IMG/VR virus record: IMGVR_UViG_3300017763_004146
Coordinates: 1 to 36,626 of that record
DNA length: 36,626 bases
Strand: one strand, 5' to 3'
Origin: a virus
The stretch's first letter is position 1. The number at the start of each line of letters is the position of its first letter. A model generated the notes under the pieces. That model saw only the letters and a list, made by a program, of their open reading frames with translations, searched no databases and was not told where the DNA came from. A program made the position numbers and the translations under genes. Of this stretch, positions 8,475 through 16,100 are shown piece by piece.

Positions 8475-9074
8475 ATGAACAGAGTTTGGTTATTTGGTGA
8501 AACATCTGATTTTTCTAAGACTTTATTAAGAGCAATACGAGAGAAAACATCAGATGTTCAAACATTTGGTAGAAGAAATATATCATATGATGAAGATTTA
8601 AGGACACAGATTAGTTTAAATGAAAATCTTCCAGATAAAGTAATCATAAATGTAAATTTAGGTTTTACTTGGGGTAAAACAAAGGCACTAAAATGGGTAG
8701 ATCCTTTACAAGTTATATATTTTATTTCAGAGTTACTTAAGGCTTTTCACGAATCAAATAAAGATATAACAGTTGTATATATTACAAGTTCAATAACAAT
8801 GGGTGTATGCCCTGAACAATATTTTCTAAAACATAAAGATTATGTTTCTATCAGGCACGTACAACAAACTATGTGGTCTGCATATACATCAGACAAACTT
8901 AAAGTATTAGCAGTTAGCCCTTCTAATGTGAATACTGATAATATGGAAAAGTATGCTGAAAGAATAGTAGGGTTTCTTTATAATCCTCCTTCTGTCAGAA
9001 AACCAATAATAGATTTAAACCAACATAAAAGTATTAGAGATGAATGGTTTGAATTGTACAAACTTGATAAATAG
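8475..9074 (+). CDS. Short-chain dehydrogenase-like Rossmann protein
   Basis: 199 residues. The N-terminus (VWLFGETSDFSKTLLRAI) has the strand-loop-helix layout of an SDR, but the Gly-rich TGxxxGxG loop is degenerate. A strand VVYITSS followed by a Tyr/Lys-poor region replaces the usual YxxxK catalytic pair, so enzyme activity is doubtful. It may be a binding protein derived from the sugar-nucleotide epimerase/SDR group. It ends five bases before the next start, with the late promoter of that gene overlapping its last codons. Confidence 0.5.
   Translation: MNRVWLFGETSDFSKTLLRAIREKTSDVQTFGRRNISYDEDLRTQISLNENLPDKVIINVNLGFTWGKTKALKWVDPLQVIYFISELLKAFHESNKDITVVYITSSITMGVCPEQYFLKHKDYVSIRHVQQTMWSAYTSDKLKVLAVSPSNVNTDNMEKYAERIVGFLYNPPSVRKPIIDLNQHKSIRDEWFELYKLDK
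9066..9073 (+). promoter_or_regulatory. Late promoter GATAAATA, predicted leaderless
   Basis: GATAAATA (positions -13 to -6 in T4 numbering) places +1 at 9079, the A of the downstream ATG. No Shine-Dalgarno sequence is present. The layout GATAAATA-N5-ATGCGT is repeated at 27006. Confidence 0.65.
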
Positions 9075-9078
9075 ATAT

Positions 9079-9768
9079 ATGCGTGTAGAAGAAATTATAA
9101 AATCAGTTGAAGAAGGGATAAATGACCCTCATATATTTAAAGCAGTATTCATGGCTGGCGGACCTGGCTCCGGTAAGTCTTTTGTTGCTAAAAAGTTTCT
9201 TTCAGGAACAGGCTTAAAGATGGTCAATTCAGATGAAATATTTGAACACCTAATGAAGAAAAATGATTTACCACTAGAACCAGACACTATTGTTTCACCA
9301 CAAGGTAGAGAACAAAGAGATAGAGCAAAGATACTAACTAAGTTGCGTAAAGATACTTATATCGACGGACGTTTAGGTTTAGTTATTGATGGTACTGGTA
9401 AAGATGTAATGAAGATTGGTAAGATTAAAGAAAAATTAGCACAAATCGGCTACGATAACATGATGCTATTTGTTAATACAAGTGAAGAAGTAGCACAAGA
9501 CCGTAATACTCAACGTACAAGAAGTATTCCAACAGAACTAGTAACAAAGATGTGGAAACAAGTACAAGATAACATTATGAAATTTCAACAAATGTTTAGT
9601 GCAGGTCGTTTCTTTGTTGTTGATAATTCTGGTGGACTAGAAGATCCAGAAAGAGCAGAAAACTTTACAAAAGTCAATAAGCAAATTGATAAGTTTCTTG
9701 TTCAACCACCAACTAAGCGAGAAGCTAAGAAGTGGATCGAAGACCAAAAAGCAAAACGTTCAAGTTAG
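9079..9768 (+). CDS. Zeta-toxin-like P-loop kinase
   Basis: 229 residues. The Walker A motif AGGPGSGKS (26-34) is followed by VNSDEIFEHL and a strand LVIDGTGKD, the arrangement of zeta-toxin and small-molecule/polynucleotide kinases. The RTRSIP segment may form the lid. The natural substrate is unknown; zeta toxins phosphorylate UDP-sugars, and related phage enzymes are annotated as kinases. An alternative upstream start at 9040 would overlap the preceding gene by 35 bases; the ATG at 9079 is preferred because it matches the predicted +1 and homologous start context at 27019. Confidence 0.75.
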   Translation: MRVEEIIKSVEEGINDPHIFKAVFMAGGPGSGKSFVAKKFLSGTGLKMVNSDEIFEHLMKKNDLPLEPDTIVSPQGREQRDRAKILTKLRKDTYIDGRLGLVIDGTGKDVMKIGKIKEKLAQIGYDNMMLFVNTSEEVAQDRNTQRTRSIPTELVTKMWKQVQDNIMKFQQMFSAGRFFVVDNSGGLEDPERAENFTKVNKQIDKFLVQPPTKREAKKWIEDQKAKRSS

Positions 9769-9771
9769 CAC

Positions 9772-9800
9772 TTGACATTCCCCACTAAATATAGTAACAT
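9772..9800 (+). promoter_or_regulatory. Sigma70-type promoter for the glycosyltransferase gene
   Basis: TTGACA (9772-9777), 17-bp spacer, TAACAT (9795-9800). A second box, TATAAT, lies just downstream at 9800-9805. The transcript would start near 9807, 17 bases before the ATG. Confidence 0.7.
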
Positions 9801-9823
9801 ATAATAAACTATAAAGGTGAAGA

Positions 9824-10681
9824 ATGGACAATAGTGTAATAGAAAAATTTCAAAACTATCGTAAAGATATTGACATGGATTTTATACAAAAAACTCATGT
9901 TCATTATTGCACACCTTGTTACGGTGGACAAGTAACAGAACCTTTCTTTCGTAGTTGGAGTCGGGCACATATGATGTTTACAAAATATCAAATACCCTAT
10001 TCAGTTACAACAAGTGCAAACGAATCTCTCATTTCAAGAGCAAGATGCCATATGGTGGCTTACTTTATGGCTAATCCAAAAGCAACACATATGATGTTTA
10101 TCGATGCAGATGTTAATTTTGATGCATTAGATATATTACATATGTTACAACATGATAAAGATATCATTGTAGGTGCATATCCAAAGAAAGATTTAGATTG
10201 GAGAGGAATAGAACGTAAAGTTTTAGGAGGTCGTGCAGATACATTAGAACAACTGCAACGAGCAGGTGCCAACTATGCATTAAACTTTGATTGGGAAATA
10301 CTAGAAGATAACACACGTAGAATAAAAAACAAAGATGGTTTAGTGAAATTACGTGATGCGGCTACTGGATTTATGTTAATTAAACGAGAAGTAATTGAAA
10401 AGATGATTGCTTCATACCCAGAGTTGTATTTTGAAAATGATTTAAACTTAGATGAAGAATTCGCTAAGTGGACTTATCTATTTTTTGATTGTATGCATGA
10501 ACAAGATACTAAAAGATATTTGTCAGAAGATTATGCATTTTGTCGTAGATGGCAAGCATTAGGTGGGGAAGTTTGGTTAGACCCACTAATCAATTTAGAC
10601 CACGTAGGTCATTTTACTTTTTCTGGAAATGTTGGTAAGATATTCCAACACGATGCTTCAATAGAAGATGATATAGAATAA
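9824..10681 (+). CDS. GT-A-fold glycosyltransferase
   Basis: 285 residues. The nucleotide-sugar/metal site DxD appears as MMFIDADVNFD (91-100, Asp94-Ala-Asp96). Later motifs are ATGFMLIKREV and SEDYAFCRRWQALGGEVWLD, typical of the Anp1-like/GT2-like family seen in marine myoviruses. It may glycosylate phage DNA, virion proteins or host surface glycans; the acceptor cannot be told from sequence. It has its own promoter and is followed directly by a bidirectional terminator. Confidence 0.75.
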   Translation: MDNSVIEKFQNYRKDIDMDFIQKTHVHYCTPCYGGQVTEPFFRSWSRAHMMFTKYQIPYSVTTSANESLISRARCHMVAYFMANPKATHMMFIDADVNFDALDILHMLQHDKDIIVGAYPKKDLDWRGIERKVLGGRADTLEQLQRAGANYALNFDWEILEDNTRRIKNKDGLVKLRDAATGFMLIKREVIEKMIASYPELYFENDLNLDEEFAKWTYLFFDCMHEQDTKRYLSEDYAFCRRWQALGGEVWLDPLINLDHVGHFTFSGNVGKIFQHDASIEDDIE

Positions 10682-10705
10682 AGGGGACCTAAGCCCCCTT
10701 TAAAA
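10680..10705. terminator. Bidirectional terminator between convergent genes
   Basis: AAAGGGG (10680-10686) and CCCCTTT (10695-10701) pair over an 8-base loop containing CCTAAG, with A- and T-rich flanks on both sides. It serves the glycosyltransferase gene from the left and the minus-strand microgenes from the right. The loop sequence is shared with the terminator at 32150. Confidence 0.75.
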
Positions 10706-10706
10706 T

Positions 10707-10754
10707 TTACTCACCGTTAATAAAATCTAGTTCTTCATCTGTATAAGGCCACAT
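10707..10754 (-). CDS. Possible 15-residue microprotein
   Basis: ATG at 10754 preceded by GAGG at a nine-base distance encodes MWPYTDEELDFINGE and stops just before the terminator. It overlaps the upstream microgene out of frame, like its neighbours. Very short, so coding status needs support from relatives; the good ribosome binding site and the acidic, helix-prone sequence argue for it. Confidence 0.45.
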   Translation of the reverse strand: MWPYTDEELDFINGE

Positions 10755-10878
10755 AGCTTTTTTCCTCTTGTTTGTTTCGTTTAGATTTTTTATCTAATAT
10801 TCCTCTACCAGAATCATCAGATAAGAATATCGTTGATACTAATAGAGAAACAATAACTGTTCTAATGAACTTAGGCAA
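10735..10878 (-). CDS. Small putative membrane protein, start uncertain
   Basis: An open frame of up to 47 residues with an N-terminal hydrophobic stretch (FIRTVIVSLLVSTIFLS) and a basic tail (RGILDKKSKRNKQEEK). A perfect AGGAGG lies just before it, but no ATG follows. The TTG at 10878 is directly against AGGAGG (too close), while an in-frame ATT at 10866 is 12 bases away. It may use a non-standard start, possibly to keep expression low. Membrane anchoring is inferred from hydrophobicity only. Confidence 0.4.
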   Translation of the reverse strand: MPKFIRTVIVSLLVSTIFLSDDSGRGILDKKSKRNKQEEKSYVALYR

Positions 10879-10993
10879 CCTCCTGGTCACACATCAAGCG
10901 TTTTGCTTGTTGATGATAACCTTGTCTTGCCAATTCGCTTGCCGCTCTCATACGACCAATATGTTCAAACCATACTACTAATCTCTTAAACAT
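10871..10993 (-). CDS. 40-residue basic helical microprotein
   Basis: Starts at 10993 in a TAATG overlap with the upstream microgene. The pattern WFEHIGRMRAASELARQGYH followed by QQAKRLMCD is an amphipathic helix pair of the type 'RAA.ELAR.GY...AK.LM' that I associate with small proteins of T4-like marine phages. Function unknown. Its stop overlaps the ribosome binding site region of the next microgene. Confidence 0.65.
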   Translation of the reverse strand: MFKRLVVWFEHIGRMRAASELARQGYHQQAKRLMCDQEVA

Positions 10994-11145
10994 TACACCC
11001 ACCCTTTTAAATTCTTATTCATTAAAACTCTTTGTCTACGTTCTAAGTCTTGCAAATCATGTGAGTTAGCAAGATAATCATACTCTTGTTGTGCCTGTGT
11101 TCTAGGTCTTATTGCATTCCATACTTTCTTTATCAACTTAATCAT
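10993..11145 (-). CDS. DUF3563-like small protein (50 aa)
   Basis: Starts at 11145 in a TAATG overlap with the gene upstream. Residues ~20-45 (QQEYDYLANSHDLQDLERRQ) match the short conserved core 'YLA.a.DL.DLErR.r.l' of DUF3563, a family of tiny bacterial and phage proteins of unknown role. The N-terminus is basic and amphipathic. Confidence 0.65.
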   Translation of the reverse strand: MIKLIKKVWNAIRPRTQAQQEYDYLANSHDLQDLERRQRVLMNKNLKGWV

Positions 11146-11345
11146 TAATTTTTACCTTTCGTTGGAAACATCTTTCCATTGATATATGTAGTCTTTGGTC
11201 CAATACCTGTTTGGATCATTGTTTGATAGGCATATTCCCAATCGTTCTTGTACTCTGTTTTGGCCCATGTTTCAAATTCTCTTTCTCTACGCCCAGGTTT
11301 AGCCGAAAAGACATTGATAAGGCCGCTGAAAAAATTCAACGTCAT
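11145..11345 (-). CDS. Small hypothetical protein (66 aa)
   Basis: First gene of the minus-strand microgene string. GGAGA lies seven bases before the ATG at 11345. The centre (GRREREFETWAKTEYKNDWEYA) is charged and aromatic. No family recognised. Expressed from the minus-strand late promoter at 11476-11469, about 115 bases upstream, with a structured leader in between. Confidence 0.65.
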   Translation of the reverse strand: MTLNFFSGLINVFSAKPGRREREFETWAKTEYKNDWEYAYQTMIQTGIGPKTTYINGKMFPTKGKN

Positions 11346-11398
11346 TTTACGTTCTCCGTATTAAATAAATTTTTGTTATGCTTGAGGACAGCAATACC

Positions 11399-11462
11399 CT
11401 GAGTCTTTTCTCAGTGTCACAGGTCTTTCCCAGTCGCCAATACAAAAAAGGACTTTTTGTAT
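11399..11462 (-). other. Structured leader of the minus-strand microgene operon
   Basis: Two hairpins precede the operon. ATACAAAAA/TTTTTGTAT (9 bp, arms 11440-11448 and 11454-11462) would form right at the 5' end of a transcript starting near 11463, and CTGAG/CTCAG (11399-11403 and 11410-11414) follows. A 5'-terminal hairpin could protect the mRNA from decay. No known riboswitch was recognised. Confidence 0.5.
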
Positions 11463-11468
11463 CACTTT

Positions 11469-11482
11469 TATTTATATAAATA
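11469..11482. promoter_or_regulatory. Palindromic divergent late promoter
   Basis: The 14-bp perfect palindrome TATTTATATAAATA contains a TATAAATA late box on each strand. The minus-strand start is predicted near 11463 (microgene operon) and the plus-strand start near 11488 (towards 11648). Confidence 0.6.
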
Positions 11483-11512
11483 TAACAGAAAAAACAAAGG
11501 AAATACAGTGTT

Positions 11513-11539
11513 TTTTCGACATTCCCGCTATGTCGAAAA
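11513..11539. repeat. 10-bp perfect inverted repeat
   Basis: TTTTCGACAT (11513-11522) and ATGTCGAAAA (11530-11539) flank a 7-base spacer. It lacks a following T-run on either strand, so a terminator is unlikely. It may be an operator, a structured leader element of the plus-strand late transcript or a replication-related site. The 11485-11590 stretch has no convincing gene. Confidence 0.55.
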
Positions 11540-11590
11540 TGCAACGCTAGTTCATAGTTGACATAACTAAACAACATATGCAAATAGCTA

Positions 11591-11619
11591 TTGATTTTCT
11601 ATAGTAAATATGTTATTAT
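11591..11619 (+). promoter_or_regulatory. Sigma70-type promoter for the YggX-like gene
   Basis: TTGATT (11591-11596), 17-bp spacer, TATTAT (11614-11619). The start is predicted near 11626, 22 bases before the chosen ATG. Confidence 0.65.
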
Positions 11620-11647
11620 AGTTATGTAATATTACAAAGGAGACATG

Positions 11648-11932
11648 ATGCCTAAAGTTTTTTGTGCAAAATATAATGAAGAACTACCCGGATTAGAAAA
11701 GGCACCCTTCCCTGGAGAAGCAGGTAAGAGAGTGCTTGATACTGTTTCAGAAAAAGCATGGAATGAATGGTTAAACTTTCAAACTATTCTTATTAATGAA
11801 AATAGATTAAATCTAATGGACGAAGGTGCTAGAAAGTTTCTATCAGAAAATAGAGATAAGTTCTTATATGAACCTGGTGAACTTGCAATGCCTGAGCAAT
11901 ATAGAGATCCGAATGTTCCTGATTTGAGATAG
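11648..11932 (+). CDS. yggX: YggX-like Fe(II)-trafficking protein
   Basis: 94 residues, near the usual length of about 90. The N-terminus (PKVFCAKYNEELPGLEKAPF) carries the conserved Cys of the family, followed by PGEAGKRVLD, VSEKAWNEW, and TILINENRLN, which match YggX block by block. YggX protects iron-sulfur clusters and takes part in iron handling under oxidative stress in bacteria. Of two adjacent ATG codons (11645, 11648) the second has the better spacing to AAAGGAG. It heads a run of accessory genes that includes Fe(II)-dependent oxygenases. Confidence 0.85.
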   Translation: MPKVFCAKYNEELPGLEKAPFPGEAGKRVLDTVSEKAWNEWLNFQTILINENRLNLMDEGARKFLSENRDKFLYEPGELAMPEQYRDPNVPDLR

Positions 11933-11946
11933 AAAGAGATAGTAAA

Positions 11947-12552
11947 ATGGAAATAAGATGTGTAGACCCAGAATATCCCGTATGGGAGTTGACTAAACTT
12001 GAACTACCTGATTTAGACGTTAATGCATTAAGAGGTGACGAAAGTAAAAGTGCGTTACCGATTAATAAGAAACGTGAACCAATGATGTTGAATTGGAGTA
12101 ATCAAAATCATTTTAATTTTAAGGAACGTTGGATTCAACGTAAAGCAATCTTACAAGATTATATAAAGGGACGAGCATACGAAGAATGTGATGAAATAAT
12201 GCCTATGTGGCCTAATAAGTTTGAAACGTTTGATTGGGGAACTGGAGAAGGTTCTGTACAAATAATACATGATAGAACAGGATTTCAAATGGGACCTCAT
12301 ATTGATAATCGTATGGTAATAGGAGTAATGATTGTAAATCTACAAGATAACCCAGAAGGATCTGGTACAAATTTTCATGTAGATAGGGATACACCAGAGC
12401 ATTGGTATAGTGGTCCTACAAGAAGAAACACAGGAATATTTTTTCTTAACAATTGGAATACATGGCATAGTATTCAAAACAATGGGCATGACAGACTTAT
12501 CTGCTATGATATTATGCATTTAGGTGAAATGTTCAGATTTGGAAACGGATAA
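11947..12552 (+). CDS. 2OG-Fe(II) oxygenase-like protein
   Basis: 201 residues. The iron-binding HxD is at GPHIDN (His118, Asp120), the distal His at TWHSIQ (His174) and the 2-oxoglutarate-binding Arg at HDRLICYD (Arg183). This spacing is that of the small phage hydroxylases common in T4-like marine viruses. The substrate is not known; sugars, nucleotides or proteins are possible. It sits between YggX and a thioesterase in one transcript. Confidence 0.75.
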   Translation: MEIRCVDPEYPVWELTKLELPDLDVNALRGDESKSALPINKKREPMMLNWSNQNHFNFKERWIQRKAILQDYIKGRAYEECDEIMPMWPNKFETFDWGTGEGSVQIIHDRTGFQMGPHIDNRMVIGVMIVNLQDNPEGSGTNFHVDRDTPEHWYSGPTRRNTGIFFLNNWNTWHSIQNNGHDRLICYDIMHLGEMFRFGNG

Positions 12553-12554
12553 CA

Positions 12555-12956
12555 TTGAAGAAATTAGTTTGGAAAATACACTTAACAGCCTCAGATGTCA
12601 ATGCTGGCGGGACAGTTAGTGGTGGCAGATTGTTTGATATGGCAGACGTTTCTGCTTATACAATGATTAATGAAACGTTTACTAGTATGAGACCAGAGTT
12701 ATCAGTTGTAACAAATGGTGCAAATGTAAAATTTATTGCACCTGCATTTGCTTATGGTTTTATAGAATCATATGCAGAGATAGTTGAAGTTACTCCTGCA
12801 AAGATAAATGTACTTATTACTATGAATTATAGACAAAATAAAGGCTTAGATTGGTATAAATGTTTTGAGGGTATATTCAGTTTTACTTGTTTAAATGCTG
12901 ATACTCGTAAAGTTTATAAAATGACGAAAGAGGATATGAATGAAATTCAAGGCTAA
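12555..12956 (+). CDS. Hotdog-fold acyl-CoA thioesterase-like protein
   Basis: 133 residues, with TTG as the likely start, three bases after the preceding stop. The motif SDVNAGGTVSGGRLFDMADV (residues 13-32) matches the central-helix motif of YciA/BfiT-type acyl-CoA hydrolases. A strand-rich remainder (VKFIAPAFAYGFIESYAEIV) fits the hotdog fold. It may hydrolyse acyl-CoA or another acyl thioester. The end overlaps the next gene by 17 bases. Confidence 0.7.
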   Translation: MKKLVWKIHLTASDVNAGGTVSGGRLFDMADVSAYTMINETFTSMRPELSVVTNGANVKFIAPAFAYGFIESYAEIVEVTPAKINVLITMNYRQNKGLDWYKCFEGIFSFTCLNADTRKVYKMTKEDMNEIQG

Positions 12957-13860
12957 AGTATTAGTAACAGGTGGTGCAGGTTATATAGGCACAGAATTAG
13001 TTAAGCAATTACTGGATAAAGGATACGATGTAACAATATTAGATAAAAAAGAAAAGCCTGAATTAGATAGTAGAGTAAAATATATTCAAGGAGATTTGCA
13101 GAGTGCCGCACGTTGCGTAATGGCATGTGCTGGTCAAGAATTTGTTATTCATCTAGGAGCAAAGCCTCGCATACCAGAAAGTTTTATTAATCCAGATGAG
13201 TACTTTGATAATAATGTTACTGGTACTAAAAATATACTAACAGCCGCAAGTGCAGTTGGTGTAAGAAAGTTTGTATTTGCTAGTAGTAGTTCTATTTACG
13301 GTAATAATCAGACTCCACATAAACCTTATCATAAGCCTGATCCACTAAATTATTATGCAATGACAAAAATATTTGGTGAACATTTGTGTAAACAATATAA
13401 GAATATGTTTGGATTGACATATAACATATTGCGTTTCTTTACAGTATATTCAGAAAATCAACCAAACTCTAATACTGGTGGACTGATGATAGGAAAGTTT
13501 GGAAGACTTGCAAAAGAGAATAACCCATTGACAATACACGGCGACGGAGAATATAAAAGAGATTATATACATGTTTCTGATGTAGCAAAAGCATGTATTT
13601 CTAGTATTGAGTCAAAAGTAAGAAATGAGATATTTAATGTAGGAACAGGAACTAATATTTCAGTTAATAAAGTAGTAGATATTATAAGAGAGTTTAAAGA
13701 TGTTACTGTAGTACATGAAGAAAATCCAAGAGGTTATGCACAAGAAACATTAGCAGATATAAGCAAAGCAAAGAAGTTATTAGGGTGGGAACCTAAAATC
13801 AATCAAGTAGAAGGAATAAGAAAAACATATAAGGAGATATTTAATGAACAAACAGATTGA
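12940..13860 (+). CDS. NAD-dependent nucleotide-sugar epimerase/dehydratase
   Basis: 306 residues, a normal length for the extended SDR family. The NAD-binding loop VTGGAGYIG is at 9-17, the Ser triad region FASSSSIYG at 113-121 and the catalytic YAMTK at 139-143. A C-terminal strand RDYIHVSDVAKA is typical of UDP-glucose 4-epimerase relatives. It probably makes a sugar nucleotide for glycan modification, which fits the glycosyltransferase and methyltransferase genes in the window. GAGG lies ahead of the start inside the previous gene. Confidence 0.85.
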   Translation: MKFKAKVLVTGGAGYIGTELVKQLLDKGYDVTILDKKEKPELDSRVKYIQGDLQSAARCVMACAGQEFVIHLGAKPRIPESFINPDEYFDNNVTGTKNILTAASAVGVRKFVFASSSSIYGNNQTPHKPYHKPDPLNYYAMTKIFGEHLCKQYKNMFGLTYNILRFFTVYSENQPNSNTGGLMIGKFGRLAKENNPLTIHGDGEYKRDYIHVSDVAKACISSIESKVRNEIFNVGTGTNISVNKVVDIIREFKDVTVVHEENPRGYAQETLADISKAKKLLGWEPKINQVEGIRKTYKEIFNEQTD

Positions 13861-14167
13861 ACCTATTAGAGAAAAATTAGACGAAAAAATTAAACAACTT
13901 AACTCTAGTAGAGTATTCAAAAAGGTTACACCTAAATATGATTTATCTTGGTATGTAAAATGGGTTGCTTCTATAATGATATTGATTGCGACTTGTGCCA
14001 GAGCAACTGGAACTATACCGCAAGTTGATTTATGGTTTGGTTTGTTTGGGACACTAGGTTGGTTTTGGGTAGGTATGTTGTGGCATGACAGAGCATTAAT
14101 AATGCTTAATGGAGTGCTTGTAACCCTAATTTTCATGGGTCTATTAAAGTTTTATTTTGGAGTTTAA
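13844..14167 (+). CDS. Small membrane protein, three TM segments
   Basis: 107 residues; start ATG at 13844 preceded by GGAGA and overlapping the epimerase gene. The N-terminal 40 residues are charged and cytoplasmic in character. Three hydrophobic segments follow at about 40-60, 62-82 and 85-105 (IMILIATCARATG, LFGTLGWFWVGMLW, LNGVLVTLIFMGLL). No family recognised. Confidence 0.65.
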   Translation: MNKQIEPIREKLDEKIKQLNSSRVFKKVTPKYDLSWYVKWVASIMILIATCARATGTIPQVDLWFGLFGTLGWFWVGMLWHDRALIMLNGVLVTLIFMGLLKFYFGV

Positions 14168-14170
14168 ATT

Positions 14171-15166
14171 ATGCACAGACAAGCATACATACCACCCGGA
14201 GCAGGTAAAAATTTCATATCATTATATGTTTTATGGGAAGGTGACCGTTCTAAGATTTTAAAGTATCAGGAACAAGTAAATGAGTTTCAAGTACTAGGTC
14301 AACACTCTACTCTTTGGGATTATACACAATTAAGAAACCCAACTGTTGAAGGTGCTATAAAAGAATTTGAAGCTAAGAATCCAAAAGTAGTAAATTTGTT
14401 GAAACCGTTCAGAAGCAGGGTAAAAAAAGAATGGTTTCTTGAAACTGCTGAAAAATTTGGTGCATCACCTCAGGGTTTACATGTACTTGAAAGAGATTGG
14501 TATTGGCTACCTATAATGGATTTCTCAATATTTTATGTATTATTTTTTGGTAAAAACAAAGAGTTAGATTATGTTATAAATCAACTTTGCGATTATCCTT
14601 GGTCATCACATAACGTAGCTAAAAAAGAATTAACATCTATAATACATTATTCACCAAATGATACTCTTGGTATGTCTCAAGTAAAAAATGAAATTAAAAC
14701 ATTACGTATATCATTTAAGGATAGTGAAGAATATATATCAGACTTGCTTTATGCAAAACATTCCATTCCTACTCAACATGAAAGAAATAATGCTGATACA
14801 GTAGCAGAAGAACGTTTCTATATAAAAGATACATCAACAACTGTAGTAGACGAAGTAATATCATATAGAAAGATATTTATGGAACAAAACAAGGCAGAAT
14901 TAGAAAGGCTATTTGGATTTTTTGGGAAAGAAGAATATTTTGATAAGAATACAGAAACGATTATACAAGATTTTCAAGAATATCATAAGACAAATAAAAC
15001 TATGGTTAGAAATTTTGATTTCTCAAATGTACCTGGATATGAAAAATCTTTTTTTAAAGGCTGGAAAGATAAACACGCCTCTGTAGAACATGTCGCTAAC
15101 CTTGAAAAACATGATAAAGAATTTGGAACAAACTGGAAAGCAGAACACGATGCCTCAAAAATTTAA
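14171..15166 (+). CDS. P-loop/sulfotransferase-like protein, paralog 1 of 3
   Basis: 331 residues. The N-terminus IPPGAGKNFIS and a C-terminal block ISYRKIFMEQNKAELERLFG, then FFGKEEYFD, are shared with the next two genes. The layout, a P-loop-like PGxGxNF near the start and a 'yR.lF....E...Lf.F.g' block near the end, is that of PAPS-dependent sulfotransferase-type proteins, but the similarity is weak. The middle is divergent and aromatic-rich. The target is unknown. The three copies are translationally coupled by overlaps. Confidence 0.55.
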   Translation: MHRQAYIPPGAGKNFISLYVLWEGDRSKILKYQEQVNEFQVLGQHSTLWDYTQLRNPTVEGAIKEFEAKNPKVVNLLKPFRSRVKKEWFLETAEKFGASPQGLHVLERDWYWLPIMDFSIFYVLFFGKNKELDYVINQLCDYPWSSHNVAKKELTSIIHYSPNDTLGMSQVKNEIKTLRISFKDSEEYISDLLYAKHSIPTQHERNNADTVAEERFYIKDTSTTVVDEVISYRKIFMEQNKAELERLFGFFGKEEYFDKNTETIIQDFQEYHKTNKTMVRNFDFSNVPGYEKSFFKGWKDKHASVEHVANLEKHDKEFGTNWKAEHDASKI

Positions 15167-16100
15167 AGAGTTATATGCTTTGCCAGGTGCGGCAAGTAAT
15201 TTTATTTCATACATGGCATTATATGGAGAACCCACAGACCTTGGTATAGTAGGACAGAAACACAACGTATCAAATGAATATGATATATGGAGAGAGAAAT
15301 CAAAATTCGTATTTACTGAGAACTTACAAAGATTAACTGTAAAGCGGATGCATCTTGAAGGAAAAAAGCATTGTTGGCATTGTGGGTTTCCAAATAATAC
15401 TACATACAAGTATGGCAATTCTTTGGGTATGTGGTTACAGGATAAGTTGAGACATGAATATCCTAAGCAATGGGGAAAATGTCAGGCTTTCTTAGCAGGC
15501 AAAAAACCATGGTTTGAAGACTTTGTAGAAAAATACAAAGATGAACCTAACCACAGTGATAGAGTAGATTTTCTCAAGTATCATTGGGATCTTATAGGAA
15601 TTTATGATGTTACAATGTACATAACATCATTTTTAGGATACGAAGATGAAATGGATAAGTGGATTGCTAAATGTATAAATTTACGATATGCGATTGCTAT
15701 AGATGTAGGACTTGAACCATATGTTATTACTCACTTTCACCCATTAACTCAGTTTAAGTATTTAAAAATGCCTGATGCAATTAAATTCGATACAATGGCA
15801 ATTAGCATAGACAAAGATGAAGACATAGAATTAGTTAATGCAATACATTACAGAAAGAGACCAGAAGTAGTAATCATTGACGAAATGAATAAACTTAGTA
15901 TTGCTAATAAAAAGTTTTCAGATAGGAGTATAGATTATAGAGATTTGTTCATCGAACCTAAAAAAGAATCGATAAGAGAATTATATGATTTTTTTGATAA
16001 TGTAGAGTTATTTGATTCTAAACCAAATTATATAATCAGTAAATTCAAGTCTTACCATGAAATAAACTTAGGGTTATTAGAAGATGCAAAAAGTAGATAA
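15150..16100 (+). CDS. P-loop/sulfotransferase-like protein, paralog 2 of 3
   Basis: 316 residues from the ATG at 15150; the upstream frame to 15090 would overlap the previous gene more deeply. The N-terminal ALPGAASNFISYMALYG and the C-terminal IDYRDLFIEPKKESIRELYD block match the neighbours, but the internal sequence is different and includes a WHCGFPNN patch with two residues that could bind metal (His, Cys). Overlaps paralog 3 by 17 bases. Enzyme function is unproven. Confidence 0.55.
   Translation: MPQKFKELYALPGAASNFISYMALYGEPTDLGIVGQKHNVSNEYDIWREKSKFVFTENLQRLTVKRMHLEGKKHCWHCGFPNNTTYKYGNSLGMWLQDKLRHEYPKQWGKCQAFLAGKKPWFEDFVEKYKDEPNHSDRVDFLKYHWDLIGIYDVTMYITSFLGYEDEMDKWIAKCINLRYAIAIDVGLEPYVITHFHPLTQFKYLKMPDAIKFDTMAISIDKDEDIELVNAIHYRKRPEVVIIDEMNKLSIANKKFSDRSIDYRDLFIEPKKESIRELYDFFDNVELFDSKPNYIISKFKSYHEINLGLLEDAKSR

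Noticed and set aside
10772-10981. Plus-strand open frame of 69 residues
   Set aside because: Opposite to the better supported microgenes on the minus strand, which have overlaps and ribosome binding sites.
11347-11583. Minus-strand open frame of 78 residues
   Set aside because: No ribosome binding site, composition unlike neighbours, and it covers the palindromic promoter and hairpins.
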